Below are positions 18,401 to 25,880 of a stretch of DNA of 64,000 bases, in pieces. Below the pieces are notes generated by a model, which did no database searches, had not been told where the DNA came from, and worked only from the letters and a program-made list of their open reading frames with translations. This DNA comes from Ferribacterium limneticum (lineage in GTDB: Bacteria; Pseudomonadota; Gammaproteobacteria; Burkholderiales; Rhodocyclaceae): the NCBI RefSeq assembly GCF_020510625.1, contig NZ_CP075191.1:3449501-3513500 (forward strand), read 5' to 3'. Position 1 is the first letter of the stretch. Every line of letters begins with the position of its first letter. The position numbers and the translations under genes are program-made.

Positions 18401-18559
18401 CCATAATTTGGGCTGGGTGGCTTCGATGAAAGCGAACACCCGTGCCGGAAACAGCGCCCGCGCCTTGTCCCACTCGGCGTTGGTGCCGGGCTGCCAGCCG
18501 CCTTCGGTGAGCATCTGTTCGAGGTAGCTCTCGAAGGCTTTTTCGTTGGTTGTGCTCAT
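15410..18559 (-). CDS. hsdR: Type I restriction enzyme R subunit
   Basis: A 1049-residue motor/nuclease subunit. The N-terminal PD-(D/E)xK nuclease has VDMLLAVNGLPVATIELKNP. The SF2 translocase has Walker A (SAGSGKTNS), the DEAH box (VIVDEAHSS), and TAT (FTATPKGK). ATG 18559 (MSTTNEK) is taken as start; an upstream in-frame extension lacks family similarity. Residues about 465-487, just after the DEAH box, are encoded by a palindromic REP-like repeat that keeps the frame open, so this protein carries an extra peptide the family lacks. The gene follows hsdS after a 200-bp gap with no other gene. Confidence 0.93.
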   Translation of the reverse strand: MSTTNEKAFESYLEQMLTEGGWQPGTNAEWDKARALFPARVFAFIEATQPKLWAEMAAQHGGNLQAMLLDALGKELEIKGSLHVLRHGFKFYGKLFRLAYFKPAHALSPDVLALYAQNQLTVTRQVPCHPGDHSTVDMLLAVNGLPVATIELKNPGTHQTWRHAVKQYQSDRDPRVPLFDFKKRALVHFAADPDEVWMTTRLAKEKTFFLPFNRGSHPGQIQCGAGNPQHASGYRTGYFWQETLQRDSFLDILGHFLFIEKDEQKVDDGRGGKKLVTTEKMVFPRYHQLDAVRALVAAARTESAGHNYLIQHSAGSGKTNSISWLSHRLASLHNAQDQKVFDCVIVITDRKVLDKQLQDAIYQIEHAQGVVKAIDQDAKQLADALIDGTKIVITTLQKFPFVLRGLLHAAGAENQDKASDEEKAQAKAWQAAIAARRYAVIVDEAHSSQTGETARELKSILGDSLRHSSAGGNPGGASWAPAYAGVTDEDAALDWEDHLNQIMASRGQQQNLSFFAFTATPKGKTLELFGREGGSGKPEAFHTYSMRQAIEEGFILDVLRNYTTYSTWFKFVKTVEDDPAIPKKKGAKALAKFKELHPHNIEQKTEVMVEHFREHVRHRLGGRGKAMVVTASRIQAVRYKLAFERYIQEQGYADIRSLVAFSGTVKDPDTGIEYTEPGMNPDAVTGKPIPESQLPERFGSSDYQVLLVANKYQTGFDQPLLCAMYVDKRLDGVQAVQTLSRLNRKIAGKDEPFVLDFVNKPDEIYAAFKPYFDSTSLQESANPDMLPGIKHELDLLQIYHWSEVEAFARIFYRQPDRQNPADHAHMQHHLQPAVDRFKAIEDDEVRASFRDKLGGYVRMYSFLSQILPYADQDLEMLYSYGRFLLPHLPLDHDNTVVKIGNEVELQYYRLQRVASGPIELKVGEPEGVYSPTDVGTGKAKEEKAPLSEIIQVLNERFGTTFTDEDRLFFDQIKARATSNSQVVQTAMANPLDKFQLGVRKLIEDLMIQRMTENDKIVTRYMDDSDFQRTAFPILTREIFDAIRAAHPTE
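17100..17164. repeat. REP-like element inside hsdR, copy 2
   Basis: GTCACTCCCGCGTAGGCGGG...CCCAG followed by CTGGATTCCCGCCTGCGCTG and GAATGACG: both hairpins of the dispersed family within 65 bp. It is read through in frame by hsdR and adds about 20 residues (...AGGNPGGASWAPAYAGVT...). The terminal inverted sequences of the longer copies are not evident here. Confidence 0.9.
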
Positions 18560-18761
18560 GGAGTAGGCCACAGAATCAAATAGAGAGCGAGTTCCAGTGG
18601 TGATTCGCCTCTTTGATTTGTATGGATTTTTTTCATTATCTCGCCTCTCGGCAGGGGATTCAGTCAAATAGCCGTCAAATAAGAAGCATCAACCCCAAAA
18701 CGGCAAGTACTTGGCATGTTGCGGACCAAGCCTGCCCAACAATCCTGATTGCGGTCTACGG

Positions 18762-20120
18762 TCATGCGGCCTCCAATTCAGATTGCCAGTCGCGCACGTC
18801 GATCTTGCCGGTGACGGCGGAGGTGATGATGGCTTGGCGGTATTCTGTGAGGCGGGCGATAGCCGTCTCAACCTCGCGCTGCAAGTGAGCGATCTTATCT
18901 GTCTCACATTGCAGGTATTGCACTATTGCTTGTTGTTCGTTTTTCGGCGGTTTCGGGAACCGATACTTCCTGAGCTGTTCTCCGGTTAGGTGGGCAATTG
19001 TTGACATGCCCCCTGCATTGAATACTCCTGTTTGAGCCGCCCATTCCAAGATGAAGCACATGAAGCGTTGATCTTCATCACCGCGTAAAGCACGCAACTT
19101 ATGCAGAGCCTTTTGATAGCCGATCACGCCATCAAACTTACCAACAATCGCGGCGCGACCAACTTCGCCACCTTCGCAAACCAGTAGGTCGCCTGTGCGG
19201 ATTGTGTAGCGCGGATATTCTGCCGGTGGAATATCCATTTCCGGCAAGTCTTGATAGTTGATGACGTTCCACTGAACATCAACATTTCTCAAGTATGGGA
19301 TTAAATATTCGCCGGTAATTTTTGCCTCGCTCAGCATTTTTCCAAGCTCGACTGAATATCGTGCGTACAAAGGCGGTGTTGCCCAATGAGCAGGAATTGC
19401 CGCCAGCCAACCTACTCCCGAATCCTTCATCTCCGGATTCGGTTCCAGCCCCGCTGCCTTGGCGGCTTCGGGCGGCAGGCCACGGGTGACGGTACGGGCG
19501 ATCAGGGCGCTGCGCTTTTCCTTGAGTTTGGCGATGAGCTGCCACTTCTGCGCCAGCAGCGCATCGATCTGCGCGGTCTTGGCATCGAGAAAGCGGGCGA
19601 TGGTTTGTTGTTCGTTGAGTGGCGGTAGCGGTAACTCGATGCACGAAACGTCGGTCGGGTTTGTGGCGGGATAGCTCACACCCACTGATCGTGAAACAAC
19701 GGTTTCAATGAAGTACGACGAGCGCAGACTGTAGGCGAGGTAGTGTGGGTCAATGCCCTTAGGCCGAATGACGGCAAAACCGGTTGAAACGATCAAGTTT
19801 TTTTCCGGATTTTGAATAGGCGCAACCGCCCGCAGATAGGTGCGTACCGTTGAAAGAATGGTGTCGCCATGTTGAACGATGCGCCGCGCTCGGGACGGAG
19901 CTGTCTCGAAAATCATCGGCTCTTTCTTTTGTATCCCTTCTGTAGCATCCACGCTTCCAATGTCTACGTAGAGCATTTCGTAGTCTGGATCTGTGGCCTC
20001 TGGCAAAGTCTCGTCGTTGATCGTGCTAACGTATTTCAGACGTTTGGTGGCCCAACCATTGGGCAACTCGCCAAGCCAGTTCTGAGGCGTAAAATTTCCT
20101 TCTTGTACGGCGTATTTCAT
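18762..20120 (-). CDS. hsdS: Type I restriction-modification specificity subunit
   Basis: A 452-residue protein with two target-recognition domains separated by a conserved helical spacer. The first half ends in LPPLNEQQTIARFLDAKTAQ and the second in PPKNEQQAIVQYLQCETDK, the repeated helix-spacer motifs of HsdS. Each recognition domain would read one half of a split DNA site. The ATG at 20120 overlaps the stop of the DUF1016 gene by 4 bp (ATGA). The protein is full length; its target sequence cannot be predicted by eye. Confidence 0.93.
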   Translation of the reverse strand: MKYAVQEGNFTPQNWLGELPNGWATKRLKYVSTINDETLPEATDPDYEMLYVDIGSVDATEGIQKKEPMIFETAPSRARRIVQHGDTILSTVRTYLRAVAPIQNPEKNLIVSTGFAVIRPKGIDPHYLAYSLRSSYFIETVVSRSVGVSYPATNPTDVSCIELPLPPLNEQQTIARFLDAKTAQIDALLAQKWQLIAKLKEKRSALIARTVTRGLPPEAAKAAGLEPNPEMKDSGVGWLAAIPAHWATPPLYARYSVELGKMLSEAKITGEYLIPYLRNVDVQWNVINYQDLPEMDIPPAEYPRYTIRTGDLLVCEGGEVGRAAIVGKFDGVIGYQKALHKLRALRGDEDQRFMCFILEWAAQTGVFNAGGMSTIAHLTGEQLRKYRFPKPPKNEQQAIVQYLQCETDKIAHLQREVETAIARLTEYRQAIITSAVTGKIDVRDWQSELEAA

Positions 20121-21211
20121 GCCGTCGTCTCCTGCCCGGCATCACCCTCTTTGGCTTCTATCCGCGCCCGTGCCGTTTCAATCGCTTCATGCAGCTTGCG
20201 GTGCAGCACGTCTGGCGGTGGCAATACGGTCAGGTATTCGGCGACGTGGATGCCCGACGCATCCAACTCCAGCAGTTCAATCTGTTCGTTGTTCTTGCCG
20301 GCGCACAGGATGATGCCGAGCGGCGGGTTTTCGTCGGCTTCGGTCTCAAACTTGGCCAGCCAGCGCAGATACAGCTCCATCTGGCCTTTGTATTCGGGCT
20401 TGAAATTGCCTTGCTTGAGTTCAACGACGACCAGACGTTTGAGCTTGCGGTTGTAAAACAGCAGGTCGATGTAGAAATCGTCGCCATCGAGCTGGATGCG
20501 CTTTTGCCGGGCGACAAACGAAAACCCGGCACCGAGTTCCAGCAGAAAGTTTTCCAGCTCGCGCAGGATGGCGTCTTCGAGGTCGCGCTCAAGAAAGCGG
20601 TCGGTCAGGCCGAGAAAATCGAGCAGGTAAGGATCTTTCAGCACCAGCTTCGGGGCGATTTCGCCTTTGCTGCGCAGGGTAGTCAGCTCTTGCTGAATCA
20701 GGGCATCGGGCTGTTTTGAAAGCGCGGTGCGCTCGTAGAGCATGGCGTCGATGCGTTCCCGCAAGGTGCGCACGCTCCAGCCTTCGAGACGGCACATCTC
20801 GGCATAGAAGTCGCGCTGAAAGGGTTTGTCTAGCGGCAAAAGCTCCCGAAAATGCGACCAGCTCAATTGTCGCCACAACGTGGCGACAATCTGCTCGTCG
20901 GGGAAGGCTTGCGCAAACTGCACCATGCGCCGCAAGTTTTTCTCGGCAAAGCCGCGCCCGTACTCCTGCACCAATTGTCGCGACAGCGTCGCGACAATCT
21001 GGGCGCCATAAGCAGCACGCTCACCGCCAAGCAACTCGGTATGAATGCGCTGGCCGATTCGCCAATACATGTAGGTTTGACTGGCGTTCACCGCCGTGAA
21101 GGCTTGCTGGCGGGCGCGCTCGATGACCGCGCGGATGTCCGTCAGCAGGTTATCCACAGGTGCTTGTCCGTCAGGCCCGGTGGTCGCCGTGACAGGCTTG
21201 CCCGGTTTCAT
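20117..21211 (-). CDS. DUF1016 / YhcG-type PDDEXK nuclease domain protein
   Basis: A 364-residue protein. The N-terminal helical DUF1016 region carries YMYWRIGQRI and two IVATL(S/W)RQL segments. The C-terminal YhcG nuclease-like domain has GDDFYIDLLFYNRKLKRLVVVELK: D and E-x-K at the positions of a PD-(D/E)xK site. It is wedged between hsdM and hsdS with 4-bp overlaps on both sides, so it must be made together with the modification complex. The family often travels with defence genes; its exact role here, nuclease effector or assembly factor, is unknown. Confidence 0.85.
   Translation of the reverse strand: MKPGKPVTATTGPDGQAPVDNLLTDIRAVIERARQQAFTAVNASQTYMYWRIGQRIHTELLGGERAAYGAQIVATLSRQLVQEYGRGFAEKNLRRMVQFAQAFPDEQIVATLWRQLSWSHFRELLPLDKPFQRDFYAEMCRLEGWSVRTLRERIDAMLYERTALSKQPDALIQQELTTLRSKGEIAPKLVLKDPYLLDFLGLTDRFLERDLEDAILRELENFLLELGAGFSFVARQKRIQLDGDDFYIDLLFYNRKLKRLVVVELKQGNFKPEYKGQMELYLRWLAKFETEADENPPLGIILCAGKNNEQIELLELDASGIHVAEYLTVLPPPDVLHRKLHEAIETARARIEAKEGDAGQETTA
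20866..20890. repeat. 25-bp perfect palindrome in the DUF1016 gene (first)
   Basis: ATTGTCGCCAC, a 3-nt loop, then GTGGCGACAAT: an 11-bp perfect inverted repeat that encodes part of EQIVATLWRQL. A near copy lies at 20974-20998. Confidence 0.8.
20974..20998. repeat. 25-bp perfect palindrome in the DUF1016 gene (second)
   Basis: ATTGTCGCGAC, loop AGC, GTCGCGACAAT: same design as the palindrome at 20866-20890, and it encodes QIVATLSRQL in the same register. The two share the ATTGTCG...CGACAAT arms. Confidence 0.8.
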
Positions 21212-23403
21212 GCCGTCACCTCGCCCAGCAGGCGCACGATGTCGGCTTCCAGTGCCTTGATTTCACCCTCGATGATCGACAGCTCACGCGGTGGCTCGTA
21301 GCGGTAGAAGTGGCGGTTGAGCGGGATTTCGTAACCGACCTTGGTCTTGCTGTGGTCGATCCAGGCATCGGGCACGTGGGGCAGCACTTCGCGCTCGAAG
21401 TAGGCCTGAATGCTTTCTTTCAACGGCACGTTTTCGGTGTCGCGCAGTTCGGCATCCGGCTCGGCTTCGCCATCGCGGTTGCGGCAGATTTCGGCTTTTT
21501 CGTCGCGCTCGCCCAATGCATTGACCACCGCCTTGAGCTCTGGGGCGGACAGGCGCGCGCTCAATTCGCGGTCAACCGGCTTGAGGCTGTCGAGAAACGC
21601 TTTGCGGTCGTTGATCTGCTCGGGGTGGCGTTTGGCAAACTCGGCCAGCAGGTCGCGGATCTGCTGCTGGCGTTGTTCACCGGCGGCGATGTCGATGAGG
21701 CGCGCGGCTTCGTCCTTCTTGGCGCTGCTGGCCAGGTTCCTGAAGGCGGTTTCGTCTTCCAGCCGGGCCAGGCGTTCTGGCGTGGCGTGGAAGTTCAGGC
21801 GCAAGGGGCGCTCAACGGTGATCTTGTGGTAGCCGAAATCCTCGTTGTCGAAGACCTTGCTGACCGCTAGTTGCTTCCACTGCTGGCCTTCCGGGGCATC
21901 GCCCGTGGGCGCTCTGGCGGCGACGGTGACCACCTTGCCATCCTTGTCGAACAGCACCCAGCGGCTGGCACCTTCCTGAAACTGGCCGTGCAGGCCGGTA
22001 ATGTCGCCGATGTAGTCCGGGTCTTTGGGTTTGTCCGACGGGTCCCCAATGCGACGTCGCTTGTTGCCCAGGCTTTTTTCCATCGGCACCCAGTGGTTGC
22101 GGGCATCGATGAGCTGCACCTTGCCCTTGCGGTGCGACTCCTTGCGGTTGGTGAGCACCCAGATGTAGGTGCTGATGCCAGTGTTGTAGAACAACTGCTC
22201 GGGCAGCGCGACGACGGCTTCGAGCCAATCGTTTTCGATGATCCAGCGACGGATTTCCGATTCGCCACCGCCGGCATCGCCGGTGAACAGCGGCGAGCCA
22301 TTGAATACGATGCCGATGCGGCTGCCGCCTTCTTCGGCGCAGCGCATTTTGTCGATCATGTGCTGCAGGAAGAGCAGCGCCCCGTCGTTGATGCGCGGCG
22401 TGCCGGCACCAAAGCGGCCTTGATAGCCAAGGCTGTCGCGCTCGTTCTCGATGTGGCGTTGCTGCTGCTTCCACTCCACGCCAAACGGCGGGTTGGCCAG
22501 CATGTAATCGAAGCTGCGCTTCTGGCCTTGCTCGTCGTACCTGTGAAAATCTTTGGTGAAGGTATCGCCCATGGCGATGTTGTCAGCGTCCTCCCCCTTG
22601 ATGAGCATGTCGGAGCGGCAGACGGCCCAGGCTTCGTCGTTCCAGTCTTGCCCATACAGATGCGGCTTGGCATCGCTATTGAGATCGCGAATGTACTTTT
22701 CGGCCACGGACAACATACCGCCGGTGCCGCAGGCCGGGTCGTAGATGGTTTTGACGACATGGCTACGACGCAAATCCTGCTCGGGCGACAACAGCAGGTT
22801 GACCATCAGCTTGATGACTTCGCGCGGGGTGAAGTGCTCCCCGGCTTCTTCGTTGGATTGTTCCGCGCCGATCCGGATCAGCTCTTCAAATACATAGCCC
22901 ATCTGCATGGCGGCCTGGTCGGCCGACAAACCGGCAAAGCTGAGATCGAAGGTGGCGAACTTCTGCACGACCTTGAACAGCAGGTTTTTCTCGCTCATGC
23001 GCTCGATCTGCTCGCCAAACTTGAAGCGCTCGAAGATGGCGCGGATGTTGGGCGAGTAGCCGTTAATGTAGCTGTTGAGATTGGGGGCGAGGTTGCTGGG
23101 GTCGTCCAGCAACGAGTTAATGTCCTTTCCTGAAGGGCGCAGCTCTAGCTTGGACAGGTTGTAGAACGGATAGCTCGTGGCCGCCTGCATCTTGCTGCGG
23201 ATGATGCTTTCGGGTTTGCTCTTGAATTCGTTGAAGGTAATCAGCGCCTGCGCCTTGGTGGGCGCCAGCAGGCAATCGAATCGACGCAGTACTGTGAGTG
23301 GCAGGATGACCTTGCGGTATTCGTTGCGCTTGTATGGTCCGCGCAGCAGGTTGCAGATACTCCAGATGTCATTGGCAAGCTGGCGGTGGGTTTCTGTATT
23401 CAT
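21208..23403 (-). CDS. hsdM: Type I restriction-modification DNA methyltransferase subunit
   Basis: A 731-residue N6-adenine methyltransferase. The N-terminal helical HsdM domain precedes the SAM-binding motif DPACGTGGML (about residue 222) and the catalytic NPPFGVEW (about 305). The C-terminal 200 residues are a helical extension. As first gene of the leftward operon it overlaps the DUF1016 gene by 4 bp. With hsdS it forms the modification enzyme that protects host DNA; with hsdR it forms the restriction complex. All key motifs are present. Confidence 0.94.
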   Translation of the reverse strand: MNTETHRQLANDIWSICNLLRGPYKRNEYRKVILPLTVLRRFDCLLAPTKAQALITFNEFKSKPESIIRSKMQAATSYPFYNLSKLELRPSGKDINSLLDDPSNLAPNLNSYINGYSPNIRAIFERFKFGEQIERMSEKNLLFKVVQKFATFDLSFAGLSADQAAMQMGYVFEELIRIGAEQSNEEAGEHFTPREVIKLMVNLLLSPEQDLRRSHVVKTIYDPACGTGGMLSVAEKYIRDLNSDAKPHLYGQDWNDEAWAVCRSDMLIKGEDADNIAMGDTFTKDFHRYDEQGQKRSFDYMLANPPFGVEWKQQQRHIENERDSLGYQGRFGAGTPRINDGALLFLQHMIDKMRCAEEGGSRIGIVFNGSPLFTGDAGGGESEIRRWIIENDWLEAVVALPEQLFYNTGISTYIWVLTNRKESHRKGKVQLIDARNHWVPMEKSLGNKRRRIGDPSDKPKDPDYIGDITGLHGQFQEGASRWVLFDKDGKVVTVAARAPTGDAPEGQQWKQLAVSKVFDNEDFGYHKITVERPLRLNFHATPERLARLEDETAFRNLASSAKKDEAARLIDIAAGEQRQQQIRDLLAEFAKRHPEQINDRKAFLDSLKPVDRELSARLSAPELKAVVNALGERDEKAEICRNRDGEAEPDAELRDTENVPLKESIQAYFEREVLPHVPDAWIDHSKTKVGYEIPLNRHFYRYEPPRELSIIEGEIKALEADIVRLLGEVTA

Positions 23404-23738
23404 TCAATTGTTCCGCATTTCGTAGTGGCTATCGGCATCAAAGCGCAACACCGCGCTGGCTGGGGGCGATTGTATCAACCTCAAAAACCCGGCATCATTT
23501 TTATAGCGTTCCGGAACCTGATTCATGCATTGGCCGAGCGCTCGTGAATTTCACTCTGACTGACTGCAGCGTAAGCCAAACGAAGTTCGGGCCGAAGCTC
23601 ATCTGAGTCAAACGGCTGGTGAGCGATTCGTTACCGGCCGTTCACGGCACCCAAATTTTCCATGATCGTAGGTCTCTTCCTGGCCGACTCCCTCCTGAGT
23701 CACAACACCTAAGGAGACACTGAAATATTCGTCATCCC
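23404..23738. other. 335-bp gap: hsdM promoter side and left flank of the IS110 element
   Basis: No credible gene. It should hold the promoter for the leftward hsdM operon. The right end (from about 23718) is the left piece of a MITE/REP-like copy split by the IS110 element: CTGAAATATTCGTCATCCCC. Confidence 0.6.
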
Positions 23739-23740
23739 CT
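23718..23740. repeat. MITE/REP-like element, copy 3, left piece (interrupted)
   Basis: CTGAAATATTCGTCATCCCC corresponds to the GCTGATTAATTCGTCATCCC end of the intact copy at 32634-32757 read in reverse. The rest of this copy continues at 24934 beyond the IS110 element. Confidence 0.85.
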
Positions 23741-23930
23741 ATACGCCCAACAGAGGTTTTATGATTTCCTAAGGACGCTTGGGAAAGAGGGGTAGGACAG
23801 GCCGAGTCATCCCCAAGGCTTCGAGCCTGATCCGCAGATGGGCCGTCCTGCCTCAACTTGCTGAAAGAATGCGAACGGTATCTGAGGCTTCGAGCCTGTG
23901 TACATAAGGATGCATGTAGCAAGGTACCAG
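23741..23930 (+). ncRNA. Predicted IS110 bridge RNA (boundaries approximate)
   Basis: The left end of the element, before the transposase gene, folds into two loops capped by the same hairpin AGGCTTCGAGCCT (23816-23828 and 23885-23897). First loop: GTCATCCCC (23806-23814) equals the left target flank at 23731-23739, and CGCAG (23833-23837) is complementary to the right target CTGCG at 24934-24938. Second loop: ACGGTATCT (23875-23883) equals the element's right end at 24927-24935, and GCATGTAG (23912-23919) pairs at 7 of 8 positions (one G-T wobble) with the left end CTATACGC. This is the target-loop then donor-loop order of known bridge RNAs. Confidence 0.72.
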
Positions 23931-23955
23931 CGGAACTTGGCGATAAGGAGGCAAC

Positions 23956-24918
23956 ATGAAATGGCTTGGTATTGATATAGCAAAACGGAAATTTGATCTT
24001 GCCGTACTCGACAACGGGAAGATACGGAGCAAGGTTTTCGAGAACACGGTAACCGGGCATGAGTTGCTGCTGGCGTGGCTTGCGGCGCGTGGCTACGAGA
24101 TTGAAGAGCTGCATGCCTGCATGGAGGCGACCAGTCAGTATTACGAGAAGCTGGCCGTTTTTCTGCACGACGCCGGGATGCGGGTAAGCATGGTTAATCC
24201 ACTGCAGATCAAAGCCTTTGGCGAGTCCCGGCTGAGCCGGCAAAAGACGGACCGAGCCGATGCGAGATTGATCGCGCACTTTGCTGAACAACAATCCCCG
24301 GCGCTGTGGCACCCGGCGCCGCGCGAGATACGCGAATTGCAACGCCTGCTGGCGAGGCTTCAAGCTGTGCAGCAGATGAGTGTCCAAGAGCAGAACCGGG
24401 CGTATGAAGCCGAAGGTGAGGCGTTGGAATCGGTCAGCCGAACCCTGGTTCACCTGAAGGCGGAAGAGGAAAAGCTCAGGAAACTGATTCGGGATCACGT
24501 TGACCAGAACCCGCATTTGAGTGAGCAACATGCCTTGCTGACCAGCATTCCTGGCGTCGGCGATCAGGTCAGCAGCCACTTCATGGCCTGGTTGCGTCCG
24601 GAACGGTTTGACGACGCCCGGCAGGCAGTAGCCTTTGTGGGGCTGTCGCCGCGTCATCGGCAATCTGGCGACTCGGTGCGAGGCAAAGCCCGCCTGTGCA
24701 AGGTGGGGCACGCCCGGCTGCGCAAGATCCTGTATTTCCCGGCGATGAGTGCGATGCGCTACAACCCGGCCGCCAAGGCCATTGCAGAACGCCTCAAGGC
24801 CAGCGGCAAAACCGGCAAGGTCGTCATTGGCGCCGTCATGCGAAAGATGATTCATTGGATGTTTGGCGTACTCAAATCCGGGCGACCCTTTGACCCGAAA
24901 TTGGCGCTTACAAAGTGA
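23956..24918 (+). CDS. IS110-family transposase (bridge-RNA-guided recombinase)
   Basis: A 320-residue protein with an N-terminal RuvC-like DEDD domain: D7 (GIDIAK), E57 (CMEATSQYY), D99 and D102 (KTDRADARL). A central coiled coil leads to the C-terminal Transposase_20 domain: SIPGVGDQVSSHF, FVGLSPRHRQSGDS (catalytic serine likely S237 or S240) and VGHARLRKILYFPAM. All catalytic residues are intact, so the element may be active. GGAGG lies 7 bp before the ATG. The enzyme joins donor and target DNA with the RNA made from its own left end. Confidence 0.95.
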   Translation: MKWLGIDIAKRKFDLAVLDNGKIRSKVFENTVTGHELLLAWLAARGYEIEELHACMEATSQYYEKLAVFLHDAGMRVSMVNPLQIKAFGESRLSRQKTDRADARLIAHFAEQQSPALWHPAPREIRELQRLLARLQAVQQMSVQEQNRAYEAEGEALESVSRTLVHLKAEEEKLRKLIRDHVDQNPHLSEQHALLTSIPGVGDQVSSHFMAWLRPERFDDARQAVAFVGLSPRHRQSGDSVRGKARLCKVGHARLRKILYFPAMSAMRYNPAAKAIAERLKASGKTGKVVIGAVMRKMIHWMFGVLKSGRPFDPKLALTK

Positions 24919-24933
24919 GGTTGATCACGGTAT

Positions 24934-25011
24934 CTGCGAAAGCGGGGATCCAGTTCGTTGATTTTTCTGGATTCCCGCCTACGCGGGAATGACATTTCCG
25001 AATAAATCAGC
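24934..25011. repeat. MITE/REP-like element, copy 3, right piece (interrupted)
   Basis: From GCGAAAGCGGGGATCCAG through GTTGATTTTTCTGGATTCCC to CGAATAAATCAGC. It matches the reverse complement of the intact copy at 32634-32757 nearly base for base and completes the piece at 23718-23740. Confidence 0.9.
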
Positions 25012-25052
25012 AGCTACCTAATCCCAGTCAGGGAAATTAAGACTCAGACCAA

Positions 25053-25880
25053 TCAGCGTTCCGTCACCAACCCTGCCAGCGGCCGGTTCACCGCCTGCCA
25101 GCCACCGCGCAGCAGGGGCAGCAGGTAGAAGAGTACGAAACCGCCGAGTCCCCACAGGCAGGCGACGATGCGCCAGGGCAAGGAGCCTGGGTAGCCTTGG
25201 CCATCGAAGGGCAGGGTCGCTACGGCAATCACCGAGATGGCGATCAGGAACCAGTGGGCGCGAATGCCCAGCCCCCAGCGGAAATGGCGGCTCAGGCGCA
25301 AGCCGGCCCAGCCGCCTGCGATGCCGATCAAGGCCCCTGCCAGCACGTCGACCGGCCAGTGGGCGCCGACGGCAATGCGCGAGAAGCCGGCCAGCGCCGC
25401 CAGCACGACGATGGGCAGGGCGCGCCACCAGCCGAGCAGGGCCAGCCACGCGACAATGAAGGAGAAGGCCGAGACGGTATGGCCGGAGGGGAAACTGTGT
25501 GCCGTCAGACGGGCGCCGATGATGGTGATCTGGCTGGCATCGAGCACGGCAGCCGGACGCGGCAGGGGCACCCAGAATTTGAAACCGCGACTGATCAGCG
25601 CGGCCATGATCGAGCCGAGAAACAGCGCCCAGAAGACCCGTGGGTAGCGCAGGCAGAAAGGCAGCACCAAGGCCAGCTGGATGCGGCCATCACCGAGCGT
25701 GGTCAGCGATTCCCAGAGAACAGCCGGCAAGGCTTTGCTGACTGCCTGGGCTGGAATGAAACCGGTGTACCAGTCGCCGCTCAGGCCAAGCGCTGCCAGC
25801 CCCAAGGCAAACAGCAGGCACAGGCCGAGCATGGAGGCGTCGAAACGCGGATTCCGGGCGTGCAGGGCCTGATCGTTCAT
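25053..25880 (-). CDS. PAP2-family membrane phosphatase
   Basis: A 275-residue protein with about six membrane spans and the three phosphatase motifs: KFWVPLPRP, PSGHT (about residue 129) and SRIAVGAHWPVDV. Such enzymes remove phosphate from lipid phosphates or polyprenyl diphosphates at the periplasmic face. Its ATG overlaps the stop of the ArnT-like gene (25877-25880), so the pair is one operon. A lipid A or undecaprenyl phosphate substrate would fit the ArnT-like partner, but this is inference. Confidence 0.85.
   Translation of the reverse strand: MNDQALHARNPRFDASMLGLCLLFALGLAALGLSGDWYTGFIPAQAVSKALPAVLWESLTTLGDGRIQLALVLPFCLRYPRVFWALFLGSIMAALISRGFKFWVPLPRPAAVLDASQITIIGARLTAHSFPSGHTVSAFSFIVAWLALLGWWRALPIVVLAALAGFSRIAVGAHWPVDVLAGALIGIAGGWAGLRLSRHFRWGLGIRAHWFLIAISVIAVATLPFDGQGYPGSLPWRIVACLWGLGGFVLFYLLPLLRGGWQAVNRPLAGLVTER

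Larger units (their letters stand above)
23739..24935 (+). mobile_element. IS110-family insertion sequence inserted in a REP-like repeat
   Basis: About 1.2 kb with no terminal inverted repeats. The ends were set by reassembling the split repeat: left flank GTCATCCCC, right flank GCGAAAGCGGGGATCCAG. A CT dinucleotide is present at both junctions (23739-23740 and 24934-24935), as expected for the core of IS621-like elements, which also target REP sequences. It contains a 214-nt non-coding left end and one transposase gene. Confidence 0.88.
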
